The notes under the pieces are model-generated. The model was not told where the DNA came from. It did not search any database and was given only the letters and a program-made list of their open reading frames with translations. 7,124 bases of DNA, from contig JADQBU010000437.1 in the NCBI GenBank assembly GCA_016278435.1, positions 1 through 7,124 of the forward strand, written 5' to 3'. Of this stretch, positions 7,109 to 7,124 are shown piece after piece (positions within the stretch are counted from its first letter, which is position 1; every line of letters begins with the position of its first letter). A program made the position numbers and the translations under genes. The DNA comes from Halanaerobiales bacterium. GTDB lineage: Bacteria > Bacillota > Halanaerobiia > Halanaerobiales > JADQBU01.

Positions 7109-7124
7109 AGATCGGAAGAGCGTC
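7109..7124. other. Illumina adapter remnant (not genomic)
   Basis: The last 16 bases read AGATCGGAAGAGCGTC, an exact match to the start of the TruSeq adapter (complement of the read-1 primer end). It replaces the conserved residue expected before AGAEDV in YebC. The true contig therefore ends at 7108. Confidence 0.95.

Overview
The window is a single-direction gene block: every supportable gene lies on the minus strand. The DNA is AT-rich, Shine-Dalgarno sites are AGGAGG-like, and GTG/TTG starts are common. The order yebC – bofC-like – ruvC – ruvA – ruvB – queA – tgt – yajC resembles the Bacillus subtilis yrbC–bofC–ruvA–ruvB–queA–tgt–yrbF region, but here a ruvC gene is present. This points to an anaerobic Firmicute of the Clostridia/Halanaerobiales type. 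That placement is inference from synteny and protein style, not a database match.

Layout in transcription order (right to left). The last 16 bases (7109-7124) match the end of the Illumina TruSeq adapter and are not genomic. The C-terminal 93 codons of yebC follow, then its terminator. Next come a structured leader and a membrane-anchored protein with a BofC-C-like domain, closed by a second probable terminator. ruvC, ruvA and ruvB are tightly packed with overlapping stop/start codons and encode the complete Holliday-junction branch migration and resolution machine. queA follows, then a 315-bp gene-free gap, then tgt; these two genes encode two steps of queuosine tRNA modification. A near-consensus promoter overlaps the tgt stop codon and drives a protein-export group: yajC, lepB (type I signal peptidase) and the start of secD, which runs off the left edge.

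The most unusual part is the queA–tgt gap. Positions 2554-2761 form a 208-bp element with perfect 15-bp terminal inverted repeats, further inner complementary arms and two terminal hairpins, giving a three-way-junction fold. The places where pairing seems to fail are filled by five tandem G·A/A·G motifs, every one in the Py-GA-Pu context, and one of them has the layout of a kink-turn. These sheared-type pairs exist only on the plus strand, opposite to all the genes. It could be a structured RNA, a mobile MITE-like repeat, or both. I do not recognise it as a known family.

Regulation visible in the sequence: a strong sigma-A-type promoter for yajC-lepB-secD, a weaker candidate promoter for tgt just downstream of the element, two hairpin terminators, and leader hairpins ahead of yajC and ahead of the BofC-like gene.
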